A stretch of 64,000 nucleotides of DNA from Geodermatophilaceae bacterium NBWT11 (GCA_014218215.1 CP043652.1:4402001-4466000); one strand, 5' to 3'; shown: positions 1 through 8,654, numbered from the stretch's first letter. Made by a program: numbers and translations. Notes: generated from the letters alone by a model not told the origin.

Positions 1-663
1 GACGCCGGTGCCGCGGGTGTCGATCCGCTGCGCCGGGGTGTGCTCGGCGATGCGGACCCCGAGGGACTCCGCCGCGGCGGCCAGGCCCCAGGCCAGCCGG
101 GCCGGGTCGACCAGCACCGAGCCCTCCCGGTCCCAGCGGCCGGCCAGGTAGGTCGGGGAGTCCACCAGGGCGCGGACCGCTGTGGCGTCGAGGAAGCCCT
201 CGGTGTCCGGGTCGAACCCGGCGACCTCGTGTTGCCGGGTGGCCACGGCCAGCGTGCCGGTGGCCGCCCAGCCGCAGTCGATGCCGTAGCGGGCCACCGT
301 CTCGGCCATGGCGGCCAGGTTCTCCCGTCCCAGCCGATCGAGCTGGTCGTACTCGGCCGGCCACCGGGTCCGCCCGTTGGCCTCGCCGTGGGTCAGGCTC
401 GCCTCGCAGAAGCCGCCGTTGCGCCCGGTCGCCTGTTCGGCGAGCCGGTCGGCCTCCAGCACCAGGACCGAGCGCCCGGGGTCCCTCTCGACGGCCCGCA
501 GCGCCGTCCAGAGCCCGACGAAGCCACCTCCAACGACCACCAGGTCGACCTCGGTGTCCGCGGTCAGCGCCGGACGCGGGGCGGGGCGCTCCGGGACGTC
601 CAGCCACACCGACTGCAGTGCCGCGCCGTCCAGCAGCTCGTCCGTGGACGCGGGGTCAGGCAC
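1..663 (-). CDS. FAD-dependent amine/amino-acid oxidoreductase (DAO family), 3' end outside window
   Basis: The N-terminal 221 residues are visible and the rest lies beyond position 1. A dinucleotide-binding motif, VVVGGGFVGLWTAL, starts near residue 43, followed by an acidic strand end (LVLEAD) and the ATGRNGGFCEA segment typical of DAO-family flavoenzymes of the glycine oxidase / gamma-glutamylputrescine oxidase kind. The GTG start at 663 has a strong AGGAGG site upstream and overlaps the end of the preceding ABC ATPase gene by 8 bases, so it is the last visible gene of a peptide-type importer operon. A role in oxidising the imported amine or amino acid is inference. Confidence 0.8.
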   Translation of the reverse strand, partial: MPDPASTDELLDGAALQSVWLDVPERPAPRPALTADTEVDLVVVGGGFVGLWTALRAVERDPGRSVLVLEADRLAEQATGRNGGFCEASLTHGEANGRTRWPAEYDQLDRLGRENLAAMAETVARYGIDCGWAATGTLAVATRQHEVAGFDPDTEGFLDATAVRALVDSPTYLAGRWDREGSVLVDPARLAWGLAAAAESLGVRIAEHTPAQRIDTRGTGV

Positions 664-1480
664 GGTCGGTCACCTCCTCGTGAGCCGGCGACCTGTTCGC
701 CGCGGCGACCGCGGCCGGGTCCCAGCCCGGTGTCGGCACCGAGGCCAGCAGGAGCCGGGTGTACGGGTGCGCCGGGGAGCCCAGCACCTGCTCGGTGTCG
801 CCCTGCTCGACGACCCTGCCGTGCCGCATGACCAGCACGGTCTCGGTGGCGTACCGGACGACGGCCAGGTCGTGGCTGACGAAGACGTAGGAGACCCCGG
901 TGTCCCGGCGGATCTCCTCCAGCAGGGTCAGCACCTGCGCCTGGATGGAGACGTCCAGCGCGGCGACCGCCTCGTCCAGGACCAGCACGCGGGGCTCGAT
1001 GCCCAGGGCGCGGGCGATCGCGGCCCGCTGCCGCTGCCCACCGGACAGGTCCCGGGGCAGCGCGGCGGCGTTGCGGGTGCTCAGCCCGACCTGGTCGCAG
1101 AGCCGGGCGACCATGTCCCCGACCCGCACCCGGTCGCCGTCCCCGTGCAGCCGGAGCGGCTCGGCGATCGACTCCGCGACGGTCAGCCGCGGGTCGAACG
1201 ACAGGTACGGGTCCTGGAAGATCATCTGGATGCTGCGGGCCCGACGGCGGCGATCCCGCCGGGTGGGCACGGTGACGTCCTCGCCGTCCAGCAGCACCTG
1301 CCCGGCGGTCGCCCGCTCCAGGCCGACCAGGATCCGCGCGGTCGTCGTCTTGCCCGAGCCGGACTCCCCCACGATCCCCAGGGACCCACCGCGCTCGAGC
1401 ACGAAGTCCACGTCGTCGACGGCGACCGCCGCGCCGTAGCTCTTGCGCAGCCCCGTCACCTGCAGCACCGGTCCGCTCAT
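656..1480 (-). CDS. Oligopeptide-type ABC transporter ATP-binding protein (OppF/DppF class)
   Basis: This 274-residue ATPase energises the importer encoded upstream. It has Walker A GESGSGKTT (near residue 40), a Q-loop in IFQDPYLSFDPR, the signature LSGGQRQR, Walker B VLVLDEAVAALD and the H-loop VFVSHD. The C-terminal HPYTRLLLASVP segment is typical of the OppF/DppF subfamily. The ATG at 1480 overlaps the stop of the preceding ATPase by one base (TGATG), indicating translational coupling. In Walker B the usual Pro after DE is Ala; this variant also occurs in the second ATPase domain of the fusion protein at 23100-26006. The substrate is not determinable from this subunit. Confidence 0.9.
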   Translation of the reverse strand: MSGPVLQVTGLRKSYGAAVAVDDVDFVLERGGSLGIVGESGSGKTTTARILVGLERATAGQVLLDGEDVTVPTRRDRRRRARSIQMIFQDPYLSFDPRLTVAESIAEPLRLHGDGDRVRVGDMVARLCDQVGLSTRNAAALPRDLSGGQRQRAAIARALGIEPRVLVLDEAVAALDVSIQAQVLTLLEEIRRDTGVSYVFVSHDLAVVRYATETVLVMRHGRVVEQGDTEQVLGSPAHPYTRLLLASVPTPGWDPAAVAAANRSPAHEEVTDRA

Positions 1481-2463
1481 CACCAGGCCTCCCGTCCCGG
1501 CCGCAGGCAGGCCACGTCGGACCCGCCGTGTCGACGCACCGCAGGCACCGCGTCCGCGCAGGCGTCCACGGCCGCGGCACAGCGGTCCCGGAACGAGCAC
1601 CCCGACGGGGTCTCGGCCAGCGCCAACGGCCGCCCGGGGACTGCTCGTAGGGCCGTCCGGGGACCGTGCAGCCCGGGGTGTGCGTCCAGCAGTGCCGCCG
1701 TGTACGGGTGCGCCGGGGACCGGAAGAGGTCCTCGCCGGCGGCGACCTCCACCACGCGACCGGCGTACATCACCACCACCCGGTCGCACACCGCGGCGGC
1801 CAGGGTCAGGTCGTGGGTCACGAAGACCATGCCCATGCCCGCCTCCGCCTGCATCGAGGTGAGCAGGGAGACCACCTCCGCCTGCGTCGTCACGTCCAGC
1901 GCCGTCGTCGGCTCGTCGGCCAGCAGCAACCGGGGGTTCGTCGACAGCGCCCCGGCGATCACCACCCGCTGCAGCATCCCGCCGGAGAACTCCCCGGGGT
2001 GCCGACGCATGGCCCGGGCCGGCTCCCGGATCCCCACCCGTTCCAGCAGCTCGACCGCCCGGGCCGCCGCCTGACGACGGTCCACCCCACCGGCGCGCAG
2101 ACCCTCGACCAGGTGCGCGCCGATGGTGCGCGAGCCGTTGACCGAGGCCCGAGGGTCCTGGAAGACCATCGCCGCGGTGTGCCGGCGCAGCTCCCGGAGC
2201 TGCCCCCGACCGGCGCCCAGGACGTCGAGCCCGTCGACGGTGACCCGCCCACCGGTCTGCGCCCGGCGCGGGGTGAGGCCCAGCGCCGTCCGGATGGTGA
2301 GCGACTTGCCCGACCCGGACTCCCCCACCAGGCCGACGGTCTCCCCGGGCCGGACCACCAGGCCGACGTCGGCCAGCAGCGGCACCGGACCGTCGGGACC
2401 GGGGACGGACAGGGACAGACCCTCGATCTCCAGCACCGGGTCGGCGGTCCCGGCCGGGCTCAT
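1480..2463 (-). CDS. Oligopeptide-type ABC transporter ATP-binding protein (OppD/DppD class)
   Basis: This 327-residue ATPase partners with the OppF-type subunit encoded just downstream. It shows Walker A GESGSGKS (near residue 49), a Q-loop in MVFQDPRASVN, signature FSGGMLQR, Walker B LLLADEPTTALD and H-loop FVTHD. The C-terminal region has Cys residues in the pattern GCSFRDRC...C...C of the OppD/DppD-type C-terminal domain, which binds an iron-sulfur cluster in some homologs. The start overlaps the permease stop by four bases (ATGA). Confidence 0.9.
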   Translation of the reverse strand: MSPAGTADPVLEIEGLSLSVPGPDGPVPLLADVGLVVRPGETVGLVGESGSGKSLTIRTALGLTPRRAQTGGRVTVDGLDVLGAGRGQLRELRRHTAAMVFQDPRASVNGSRTIGAHLVEGLRAGGVDRRQAAARAVELLERVGIREPARAMRRHPGEFSGGMLQRVVIAGALSTNPRLLLADEPTTALDVTTQAEVVSLLTSMQAEAGMGMVFVTHDLTLAAAVCDRVVVMYAGRVVEVAAGEDLFRSPAHPYTAALLDAHPGLHGPRTALRAVPGRPLALAETPSGCSFRDRCAAAVDACADAVPAVRRHGGSDVACLRPGREAW

Positions 2464-3329
2464 GCCCGGCCCCGGTCGGTACGCCCGACGGAGCTGCCGA
2501 GGTGCTCACCGAGCAGGTTGACCGCGATCACCGTCAGCAGGACGGTGATGCCCGGGACGATCGCGCTGGCCGGCAGGCCCTGCAGGATCGCCGGTTGGGC
2601 CTGGGCGATCATCGAGCCCCAGTCCGACTGCGGCGGCCGGACGCCCAGCCCCAGGAACGACAGCGTGGCCAGGTCGATCAGCGCGTACCCGAAGGCCAGC
2701 GCGGCCTGCGCGGTCAGCGCCGGGGCGAGGTTGGGCAGCAGGTGCCGCAGGGTGACCCAGGTGGTGCTGAAGCCCATGACGGCGTAGCTCTCCACGTAGG
2801 CCCGCGAACCCTCCTGGACGGCGAGGCTGCGGACCACCCGACCGACGAAGGGCGTGTAGGCGATCGACAGCGCGATCATCGGAGCCACCAGGCCGGGCCC
2901 GAACACCGCGACGGCGAGCATCGCCAGGAGCAGGCTGGGGAAGGCGAAGGCGATGTCCATCCCGCGGGACAGCAGCAGGTCCGCCCACCGCGGGCCCCGG
3001 GCCGCGGTCAGACCCACGGCGACCCCCAGCACGGTGGACGTCAGCACCACCCCGAGCGGGGCCAGCAGCGAGAGCCGGGCGCCGAACAACAGCCGGGACA
3101 GCACGTCCCGGCCGGTGGAGTCGGTGCCGAGCAGGTGCCCCGCCGTGCCGGGCGGCAGCAGCGAGTCGACCAGGCTGGTGGCGTCCGGGCGGTAGGGGGC
3201 CAGCAGGGGTGCTGCGGCGGCCGCCACCACCACGACGGCGAGGAGCACCGAGGCGAGCACGACGGTGAGCGGCCGGTGCCGGTTCCACCGCACCCGCCGG
3301 GCCCGCAGTGCGGGGACGGTCAGGGTCAC
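2460..3329 (-). CDS. Oligopeptide-type ABC permease (DppC/OppC class)
   Basis: A 289-residue inner-membrane permease with an N-terminal transmembrane helix (about residues 17-40) and the OppC-type LLGTDSTGRDVLSRLL segment, followed by five further hydrophobic helices. The EAA loop that contacts the ATPases is in the MGFSTTWVTLRHLLPN region, and SFLGLGVRPPQSDWG is characteristic of the family. The GTG at 3329 was chosen because it overlaps the upstream permease stop as GTGA; an in-frame extension further upstream would only read across that gene. It forms the heterodimeric channel with the product of 3326-4291. Confidence 0.9.
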   Translation of the reverse strand: MTLTVPALRARRVRWNRHRPLTVVLASVLLAVVVVAAAAAPLLAPYRPDATSLVDSLLPPGTAGHLLGTDSTGRDVLSRLLFGARLSLLAPLGVVLTSTVLGVAVGLTAARGPRWADLLLSRGMDIAFAFPSLLLAMLAVAVFGPGLVAPMIALSIAYTPFVGRVVRSLAVQEGSRAYVESYAVMGFSTTWVTLRHLLPNLAPALTAQAALAFGYALIDLATLSFLGLGVRPPQSDWGSMIAQAQPAILQGLPASAIVPGITVLLTVIAVNLLGEHLGSSVGRTDRGRA

Positions 3330-4291
3330 CGGGACACCGCCCGGCGCAGCTGTGGGTCCAGCACGGGCAGCAGCAGGTCGACGGCCGTGCTGATCACGAC
3401 GAAGACGACCACGGCGATCAGCGACACGGCCTGCACGACCGGGAAGTCCTGCCGGGACACCGAGCTCACCAGGAAGGCCCCGATCCCGTTGATGCCAAAC
3501 GCGGTCTCCACGACCGCTGTCCCGACGAACAGGCTGGCCAGCAGCAGGCCGACGACGGTGAGCACGGGTCCCAGGGAGTTGCGGACGACGTGCCGGCGGA
3601 GCACGGCCCCCTCCCCCACCCCGCGGCTGCGGGCCACCTCGACGTGCTCCCGGCGGAGCTGGTCGGCGAACGCGGCCTGACCGACCCGGGCCAGCACCCC
3701 GAACGCCGCGACCGCCATGGCCACCGCAGGCAGCGTCAGGTGCCAGAGCCGGTCGAGGAACCCGCTGCCCGCGCCGGTCACCGGGAACCAACCGAGACCG
3801 ACCGAGAAGACCGCCAGCAGCACGATCACCGCCACGAACGGCGGGGTGGCCGCGGCGCCGCTGGTGAGCACCGTGGCCAGGGTCGCCGTCCGCCGGCCGG
3901 CCACCGCGGAGACCAACGCGACGCCCAGTCCCAGGACGACGGTGACCACCGCGGCGTACCCGATCAGCGCCAGGGAGACCGGGAGCCGGCTGGCCAGCAG
4001 GGTGTTGACGCTGTCCTGGTAGACCGAGGACGTGCCCAGGTCGAACCGGACGACGTGCCCGACCCACTCCAGGTAGCCGGGCACGAACCCGCGGTCCAGG
4101 CCATAGGTCTCGCGCAGCACGTCCAGCTGGCTCTCGGTGAGCCGCTTACCCCCGGTGAGGGTGGCCAGCGGGTCCCCCGGGACCAGCTGCAGCGCTCCGT
4201 AGACCACCACCGAGGCCACGACCACCGTCACCGCGGCCCCGGCCAACCGGCCCAGCACCCATCTCGTCGTCCCAGCACGCATCGTCGTCAC
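3326..4291 (-). CDS. Oligopeptide-type ABC permease (DppB/OppB class)
   Basis: A 321-residue inner-membrane permease. The N-terminal helix is followed by the family hallmark LVPGDPLATLTGG and the YGLDRGFVPGYLEWV segment, then the GDLGTS-like RFDLGTSS motif. About six transmembrane helices and an EAA loop (VARSRGVGEGAVLRRHVVRN) are visible. A second Met at residue 4 could be the true start. It follows the binding-protein gene by 24 bases and overlaps the next permease by four, so the five transporter genes form one operon. Confidence 0.9.
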   Translation of the reverse strand: MTTMRAGTTRWVLGRLAGAAVTVVVASVVVYGALQLVPGDPLATLTGGKRLTESQLDVLRETYGLDRGFVPGYLEWVGHVVRFDLGTSSVYQDSVNTLLASRLPVSLALIGYAAVVTVVLGLGVALVSAVAGRRTATLATVLTSGAAATPPFVAVIVLLAVFSVGLGWFPVTGAGSGFLDRLWHLTLPAVAMAVAAFGVLARVGQAAFADQLRREHVEVARSRGVGEGAVLRRHVVRNSLGPVLTVVGLLLASLFVGTAVVETAFGINGIGAFLVSSVSRQDFPVVQAVSLIAVVVFVVISTAVDLLLPVLDPQLRRAVSR

Positions 4292-4315
4292 CCCCCTCGC
4301 GGTCGGGCGCCGGAC

Positions 4316-5965
4316 TCAGACGCCGCCGAGCTGGGTGAGCCAGGGCGTGTAGAAGTAGCTCTGCCGCGGGACCAGCCCCGTCAGGTCGCTGCCGTGGTAG
4401 ACCGAGGTGTCGGGCTGCACGACCGGCATGACCACCCCGGCGTCCATGATGATCGCCTGCGCCTGGGTGACCAGGTCGGCGCGGGCGTCGTCGTCCGTGG
4501 TGGTCTGCGCCTGGGCGATCAGCGCGTCGTAGTCGGCGTTGCTCCAGCCACCGAAGTTGTAGAAGGAGCCGGTGGCGAAGAACTGGTAGTAGGTGAGCGG
4601 TTCCGGGGTGTCCAGGTACCCGGTGCTCAGCAGGGCGTCGACGTCCTGCCGGGACTCCGGCGACGTGAAGAAGGCCCCGAACTCCGGCGCCGACAACGGC
4701 TGGAGCTGCACGTCCATGCCCGCCTGGTTGGCGGCGTCGGCGATGGCCGTGGCCGACCGGGTGTCCTCGTCGGAGGCCGACAGGTAGGCCAGGGTGATCG
4801 GCTGGGTGGCCGCGTCGTCCTCGCCGGTGATCTCGGCGACCCGGTCGAGGTCCTGCGCGGGCTCCGGGAGGGCGTCGTAGGCGTCCTGGAACGTGTCGGT
4901 CGCGTAGCCGTAGGCCGACGGCGGCACCAGCGCGCGCAGCGGTTCGGCCGTGCCGCGGTAGACCGACTCGCCGATCCCCTGGTAGTCGACGGCGTCGCGC
5001 AGCGCCTCCCTGGCCCCCGCGTCGCCCAGCGGCCCGGTGAGGTCGGTGACGCTGATGAACGAGGTCTGGAGGCTCTCCCCGAAGAGGAGGTTCCCGGACT
5101 CCGACAGCTGGTCGTAGGCGGAGGTGGGGATGATCCACTGGCCGTCGGTCTCGCCGCTGCGCAGCGAGGCGATCTGGGCCGAGGGGTCGGTGACGAAGGT
5201 GAAGGTCGCCTGCTCGACCAGCGGGGTGACGTCGGTGTTCCACCAGTCCGGGTTGCGGGTGAGCACGATGTCCTGCCCCTGGGTCCAGCTGCTCACCTCG
5301 TAGGGACCGCTGCACATCAGTCCCCCGGCCGCGGTGCCGAAGGCGGGTCCGGCCTGCTCGGCGAACGCCTGCTCGACGACCACGAAGGCCGGCAGCGCGA
5401 ACACGCCCTCCACCAGCGGGTCGGGCTGGCGCAGCGTCAGCGTCACCGTCTCGGGCGAGGTCACCGCGACCGAGTCGAGGTTGACCGCCCAGGCCGCCCA
5501 CGGGGATGCGTTGGCCGGGTCGAGCACCCGCTGGATGCTGTAGACGACGTCCTGCGCCGTGACCGGTGCACCGTCCCAGAAGGTCACGCCCTGACGCAGG
5601 TTGAACACGTAGGTGAGGTCGTCGGGGTGGTCGACGGACTCTGCGAGCGCAGGCTGCAGGCCGTAGTCCGCGTCGTAGGTGAACAGGCCCTCGCAGGCGT
5701 TCCCGACGACGGTGCTGATGTTCTCCAGCGCGGACTGGGCCGGGTCCAGCGTCGGCGGCTCGCCGGTGGCCAGGTTCCAGGTCACCTCGGCGACGTCGGC
5801 GGTCGGAGCCGGGACGTCGGTGGTGATCTGCGCATCGAAGGCACTGCCACCCCCGCCCGAGGACGGCGAGGAGCACGCGGCGAGCGTCGCTATGGTCGCC
5901 ACGGCGGCGACCGTCAGCCCCCGTCGTCGGGGCGCTGGTCGGGTGGTCGGGACGGTCGACTTCAT
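4316..5965 (-). CDS. Oligopeptide-type extracellular solute-binding lipoprotein (SBP family 5)
   Basis: This 549-residue substrate receptor of the importer would be tethered to the outer face of the membrane. The ATG at 5965 gives a classical lipoprotein signal: basic residues, a short hydrophobic stretch and lipobox LAAC followed by a Ser/Gly-rich linker. An alternative ATG at 5980 adds five residues. TWNLATGEPPTLDPA begins the SBP_bac_5 domain, and LRQGVTFWDGAPVTAQDV is its usual conserved block. It is the first gene of the minus-strand operon 5965 to <1. Ligand class cannot be called; the amidase divergent from it and the oxidase at the operon end suggest an amide- or amine-containing compound. 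Confidence 0.9.
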   Translation of the reverse strand: MKSTVPTTRPAPRRRGLTVAAVATIATLAACSSPSSGGGGSAFDAQITTDVPAPTADVAEVTWNLATGEPPTLDPAQSALENISTVVGNACEGLFTYDADYGLQPALAESVDHPDDLTYVFNLRQGVTFWDGAPVTAQDVVYSIQRVLDPANASPWAAWAVNLDSVAVTSPETVTLTLRQPDPLVEGVFALPAFVVVEQAFAEQAGPAFGTAAGGLMCSGPYEVSSWTQGQDIVLTRNPDWWNTDVTPLVEQATFTFVTDPSAQIASLRSGETDGQWIIPTSAYDQLSESGNLLFGESLQTSFISVTDLTGPLGDAGAREALRDAVDYQGIGESVYRGTAEPLRALVPPSAYGYATDTFQDAYDALPEPAQDLDRVAEITGEDDAATQPITLAYLSASDEDTRSATAIADAANQAGMDVQLQPLSAPEFGAFFTSPESRQDVDALLSTGYLDTPEPLTYYQFFATGSFYNFGGWSNADYDALIAQAQTTTDDDARADLVTQAQAIIMDAGVVMPVVQPDTSVYHGSDLTGLVPRQSYFYTPWLTQLGGV

Positions 5966-6162
5966 CGGGTCTCCGCTCATCGGGAGGCGGACCACCGGCG
6001 GCCCACGTTCTGAGCTCATCCAAGGAGCGACCGGTCGGATCGCCCGGCTGCAGACCGTCGGAAGTGTCGTCGTCCCCGTGACAGATCGCCAGGGCCCCGC
6101 CGTGCCCGGCTCCCGTGGGATGGACCGGCCGGACCGCCGCCGTACGCCCGAGGAGACACCCC

Positions 6163-7602
6163 ATGGACCAGCCCCGTCAGGAGACGCCCGGTGAGACCCC
6201 ACTGTGGCAGTGGTCGGCCGCGGCCCTCGCCCGTGGCATCGCCGACCGCACCATCACCTCCCGGGCTGCGGTGACCAGCTGTCTCGAGCGGATCGACCAG
6301 GTGAACCCCACGCTCAACGCCCTCGTCGAGGTGTCGGGGGAGGAGGCTCTGCGGTCGGCGGACCTGGCCGACCAGATGGTCGAGCACGGCCGGTGGCTGG
6401 GGCCGCTGCACGGCGTGCCCGTGTCGATCAAGGACAACACCGACGAGGTCGGCCACCCCAACACCGGGGGCGTGGTCGCGCACGCCGGCCACGTGGCCAC
6501 CAGCGACGCGGCCAGCACCGCAGCGCTCCGCCGGGCCGGCGCTGTGCTCGTCGGGCGCAGCAACGTCCCGGCGTTCTCCTTCCGCTGGGTCACCGACAAC
6601 GAGCTGCACGGCCGGACCCTCAACCCGTGGGACGCCGGCCGGACACCGGGCGGTTCCAGCGGCGGCGCAGCGTCCGCCGTGGCCAGCGGGATGGTCCCGG
6701 TCGCGCACGGCAACGACATCGGTGGCTCGATCCGCTACCCGTCCTTCGCCTGCGGGCTGACCGGACTGCGGCCGACGACGGGACGGCTGGCGTCCTCGGG
6801 CGTCGAGGGCACCGACTTCCCGCTCTCGGCCACGCTCTTCTCCGTCGAGGGCCCTCTGGCCCGCTGCAACGAGGACCTGCGGCTGGCGTACGAGGCGCTG
6901 CTGGGTGCCGACGTACGGGACTCCTTCCAGGCTCCCGGTGCGACCCCGCCGCACTCCCGACGGCCACGGCGGGTCGGCCTGGTCCGCACCGTCGGGGTCA
7001 GCGACCCGACCCCGGCCGTCGACCAGGCCCTCGACGTCGCCGCCGACGCGCTCCGCGACTGCGGGTTCACCGTGGAGGACGTCGACGTCCCGCTGCTGGC
7101 CGAGGCCTACCGGCTCTGGTACCTGCTGGCCATCGAGGAGATCCGGCTGATCCGGCCGACGATGGACGCCCTCGGTGGGGCCGGCCTGCGGACGGCGATG
7201 GACGGCGTCTACGCCGTCGCCGCCGACTGGTGGGGAGCCGCCCCGTCCACCGAGGACTACGTGATGGGCTACGCCCGCCGTAGCTCGCTGATCGCCCGGC
7301 TGGCCGCGGTGATGGAGGACATGCCGTTCCTCGTCACGCCGGTGTCCACCGAGCAGGCCTTCCCCCAGGACGCCGACCTCACCGGCCACGACGAGTCCCG
7401 CCGGCAGGCGGCCGCACAGTGGTCGCAGATGGCCGTCCCGCTGCTCGGCTTCCCGGCGCTCGCGGTGCCCACGGGCACGGCCGACGGGCTGCCCGTGGGC
7501 GTGCAGGTGCTCGGCCGGCGCTTCGACGAGGCCGGGCTGCTCGACGTCGGTGCGGTCCTCGAGGCCCGGTTGGGGACGCTGACGCCGATCGACGCCCGCT
7601 GA
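6163..7602 (+). CDS. Amidase signature-family hydrolase
   Basis: A 479-residue amidase. The Ser-cisSer-Lys catalytic triad is visible: Lys in VSIKDNTDE, the cis-Ser in GGSSGGAASAV and the nucleophile Ser in GNDIGGSIRYPS. It hydrolyses a carboxamide bond; the substrate is unknown and the family ranges from indoleacetamide to aryl amides and GatA. No GatC/GatB neighbour exists, so a tRNA-dependent role is unlikely. The ATG at 6163 is preceded by AGGAGA and is preferred over an upstream in-frame ATG at 6115. It is divergent from the peptide-type importer, sharing a 197-base control region, and probably processes what that importer brings in (inference). Confidence 0.9.
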   Translation: MDQPRQETPGETPLWQWSAAALARGIADRTITSRAAVTSCLERIDQVNPTLNALVEVSGEEALRSADLADQMVEHGRWLGPLHGVPVSIKDNTDEVGHPNTGGVVAHAGHVATSDAASTAALRRAGAVLVGRSNVPAFSFRWVTDNELHGRTLNPWDAGRTPGGSSGGAASAVASGMVPVAHGNDIGGSIRYPSFACGLTGLRPTTGRLASSGVEGTDFPLSATLFSVEGPLARCNEDLRLAYEALLGADVRDSFQAPGATPPHSRRPRRVGLVRTVGVSDPTPAVDQALDVAADALRDCGFTVEDVDVPLLAEAYRLWYLLAIEEIRLIRPTMDALGGAGLRTAMDGVYAVAADWWGAAPSTEDYVMGYARRSSLIARLAAVMEDMPFLVTPVSTEQAFPQDADLTGHDESRRQAAAQWSQMAVPLLGFPALAVPTGTADGLPVGVQVLGRRFDEAGLLDVGAVLEARLGTLTPIDAR

Positions 7603-7617
7603 CGGGTCAGCCCCGGG

Positions 7618-7885
7618 TCACCCCGGGGCGGACCGCACGTCTCGGTCGTGTGCGGGGACGAACAGGACCAGCAGCGGGGCCCGGTGGTTCAGGCCGGTGT
7701 GCAGCCGGGTGCGGCCCGACTGGTGAGCCGCCCAGCTCCAGGTCTCCACGCCCTACCACTGGCCTGGGGTCGAACACGACTGCACGACCAGCCGCAGCGT
7801 CTCGCCCGAGCGGAACGTCGTCCCCGACGGCATGAGCGGGATCTGGACCTCGGTGACCTCGGCCACCGGCAGCGGCTGGTGGCCA
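7618..7885 (-). pseudogene. Remnant of a CocE/NonD-type (X-Pro dipeptidyl-peptidase C-terminal) hydrolase
   Basis: One minus-strand frame reads VAEVTEVQIPLMPSG and FRSGETLRLVVQS, then, after an in-frame TAG at 7753-7755, HQSGRTRLHTGLNHRAPL and LLVLFVPA. These match the jelly-roll C-terminal domain of CocE/NonD hydrolases, including the closing segment that normally reads like 'HVIHTGG..S.LLVPVIP'. The N-terminal catalytic part is absent: upstream of about 7885 the frame loses all resemblance. It is therefore a truncated relic with a nonsense codon. The family call rests on recognising the domain pattern by eye. Confidence 0.45.
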
Positions 7886-7889
7886 CCGC

Positions 7890-8077
7890 AAGCCTCCGCC
7901 GACGCGCAGAGCGGGATCCAGGCCCTGTCCAGCGCCCTCGGGGTGAGCACTGAGGACCTGATGGCCCGGTCGACCGACGGCACCGGGATCCAGGACCTCC
8001 TCGACAGCAACCCCGAGGTCGCCGCCCAGCTGTCCTCGAACCAGCAGGAGGGCGCCCTGGTCGTCGGCTACGCCTGA
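7890..8077 (+). pseudogene. Possible 3' remnant of an unidentified gene
   Basis: The plus strand encodes a clean 60-residue stretch ending at TGA 8075-8077 (ADAQSGIQALSSALGVSTED, then LMARSTDGTGIQDLLDS and a VVGYA end). Its composition is protein-like, with a repeat-like LGVSTEDL segment, whereas upstream of about 7890 the same frame is antisense to the hydrolase remnant. No start codon with a ribosome site is visible. It could be the tail of a small actinobacterial protein fused to unrelated DNA by a deletion. It overlaps the VanZ-like gene end by ten bases. Confidence 0.3.
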
Positions 8078-8532
8078 CCGGAGAACCCCGCACCACCCCG
8101 GGGCCGTGCTCGCAGCAGCGCCGCTGCGACCAGCACGGGCAACGCGCCCAGGGTGTTGAGCCCGACGTCGACGAGCGAGACGACCCGGCCCAGGGGCAGC
8201 AGGTACTGCAGGGTCTCGATCCCGGCGGCCAGGACCAGGCACGCCGGCAGCAACGCGGCGGGGCGGCGCAGCACCGGCCACCGGGCGGCGGCCAGCGCAG
8301 CGGTCGGGACGAGCAGCACCAGGTTGCCCAGGAGTTGCAGGCGGGTCGTGGCGTCGTCCAGACCCGACAGGTACCAGGCAAGCTCGGTGGCCGGGTCCGC
8401 CCAGGTCCATCCCCAACCGGCGGGGACCAGCGTGATCAGGGCCACGGCCAGCAGGGTCGCCGCCACACCGCACGTCAGCGCGGTTCGTGGCCGCGCACGG
8501 CGGAGGAACGGCGCGATCTGGGTCGACGTCAT
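8068..8532 (-). CDS. VanZ-like family membrane protein
   Basis: A 154-residue protein with about four transmembrane helices. The family blocks are clear: GNLVLLVPTAALAA, then the AAGIETLQYLLPLGR segment with the buried Glu, and SLVDVGLNTLGA. Members have been linked to glycopeptide tolerance or phosphoprenyl/cell-wall stress, but most actinobacterial copies have no assigned function, so a resistance role should not be assumed. The ATG at 8532 overlaps the stop of a 41-residue ORF by four bases. Confidence 0.8.
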   Translation of the reverse strand: MTSTQIAPFLRRARPRTALTCGVAATLLAVALITLVPAGWGWTWADPATELAWYLSGLDDATTRLQLLGNLVLLVPTAALAAARWPVLRRPAALLPACLVLAAGIETLQYLLPLGRVVSLVDVGLNTLGALPVLVAAALLRARPRGGAGFSGQA

Positions 8533-8654
8533 GCCCGGGCCACCGTGGTGCCCACCTGGTGGAGCACCTGCCGGTCGGTCAGGCCGGACGTCCGGGCCAG
8601 TTCGGTGAGCAGCATGGTGCTCACGACGGCGGCCCGGCGGGTCTTTGTGGTCAT
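8529..8654 (-). CDS. Small 41-residue protein translationally coupled to the VanZ-like gene
   Basis: An ATG at 8654 follows a GGAGGA ribosome site and opens a 41-residue ORF beginning MTTKTRRAAVVSTMLLTELA and ending in TTVARA. Its stop overlaps the VanZ-like start as ATGA. The middle (LTELARTSGLTDRQVLHQVG) would form an amphipathic helix pair reminiscent of a helix-turn-helix start, but is too short to call. Good ribosome site plus stop/start overlap are the evidence that it is translated; function is unknown, possibly only coupling. Confidence 0.5.
   Translation of the reverse strand: MTTKTRRAAVVSTMLLTELARTSGLTDRQVLHQVGTTVARA

Noticed and set aside
308-2074. Long plus-strand ORF opposite the ABC ATPase genes (and similar ones at 3308-6013, 9740-12301, 12986-14584, 60364-63564)
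   Set aside because: These are antisense frames kept open by high GC; their translations are rich in Arg/Gly/Pro/His and show no domain pattern, while the opposite strand encodes clear families.
8068-8532. Glycopeptide (teicoplanin) resistance determinant
   Set aside because: Only VanZ-family similarity is present; no vanHAX-type genes are nearby, and most VanZ-like proteins are not resistance factors.
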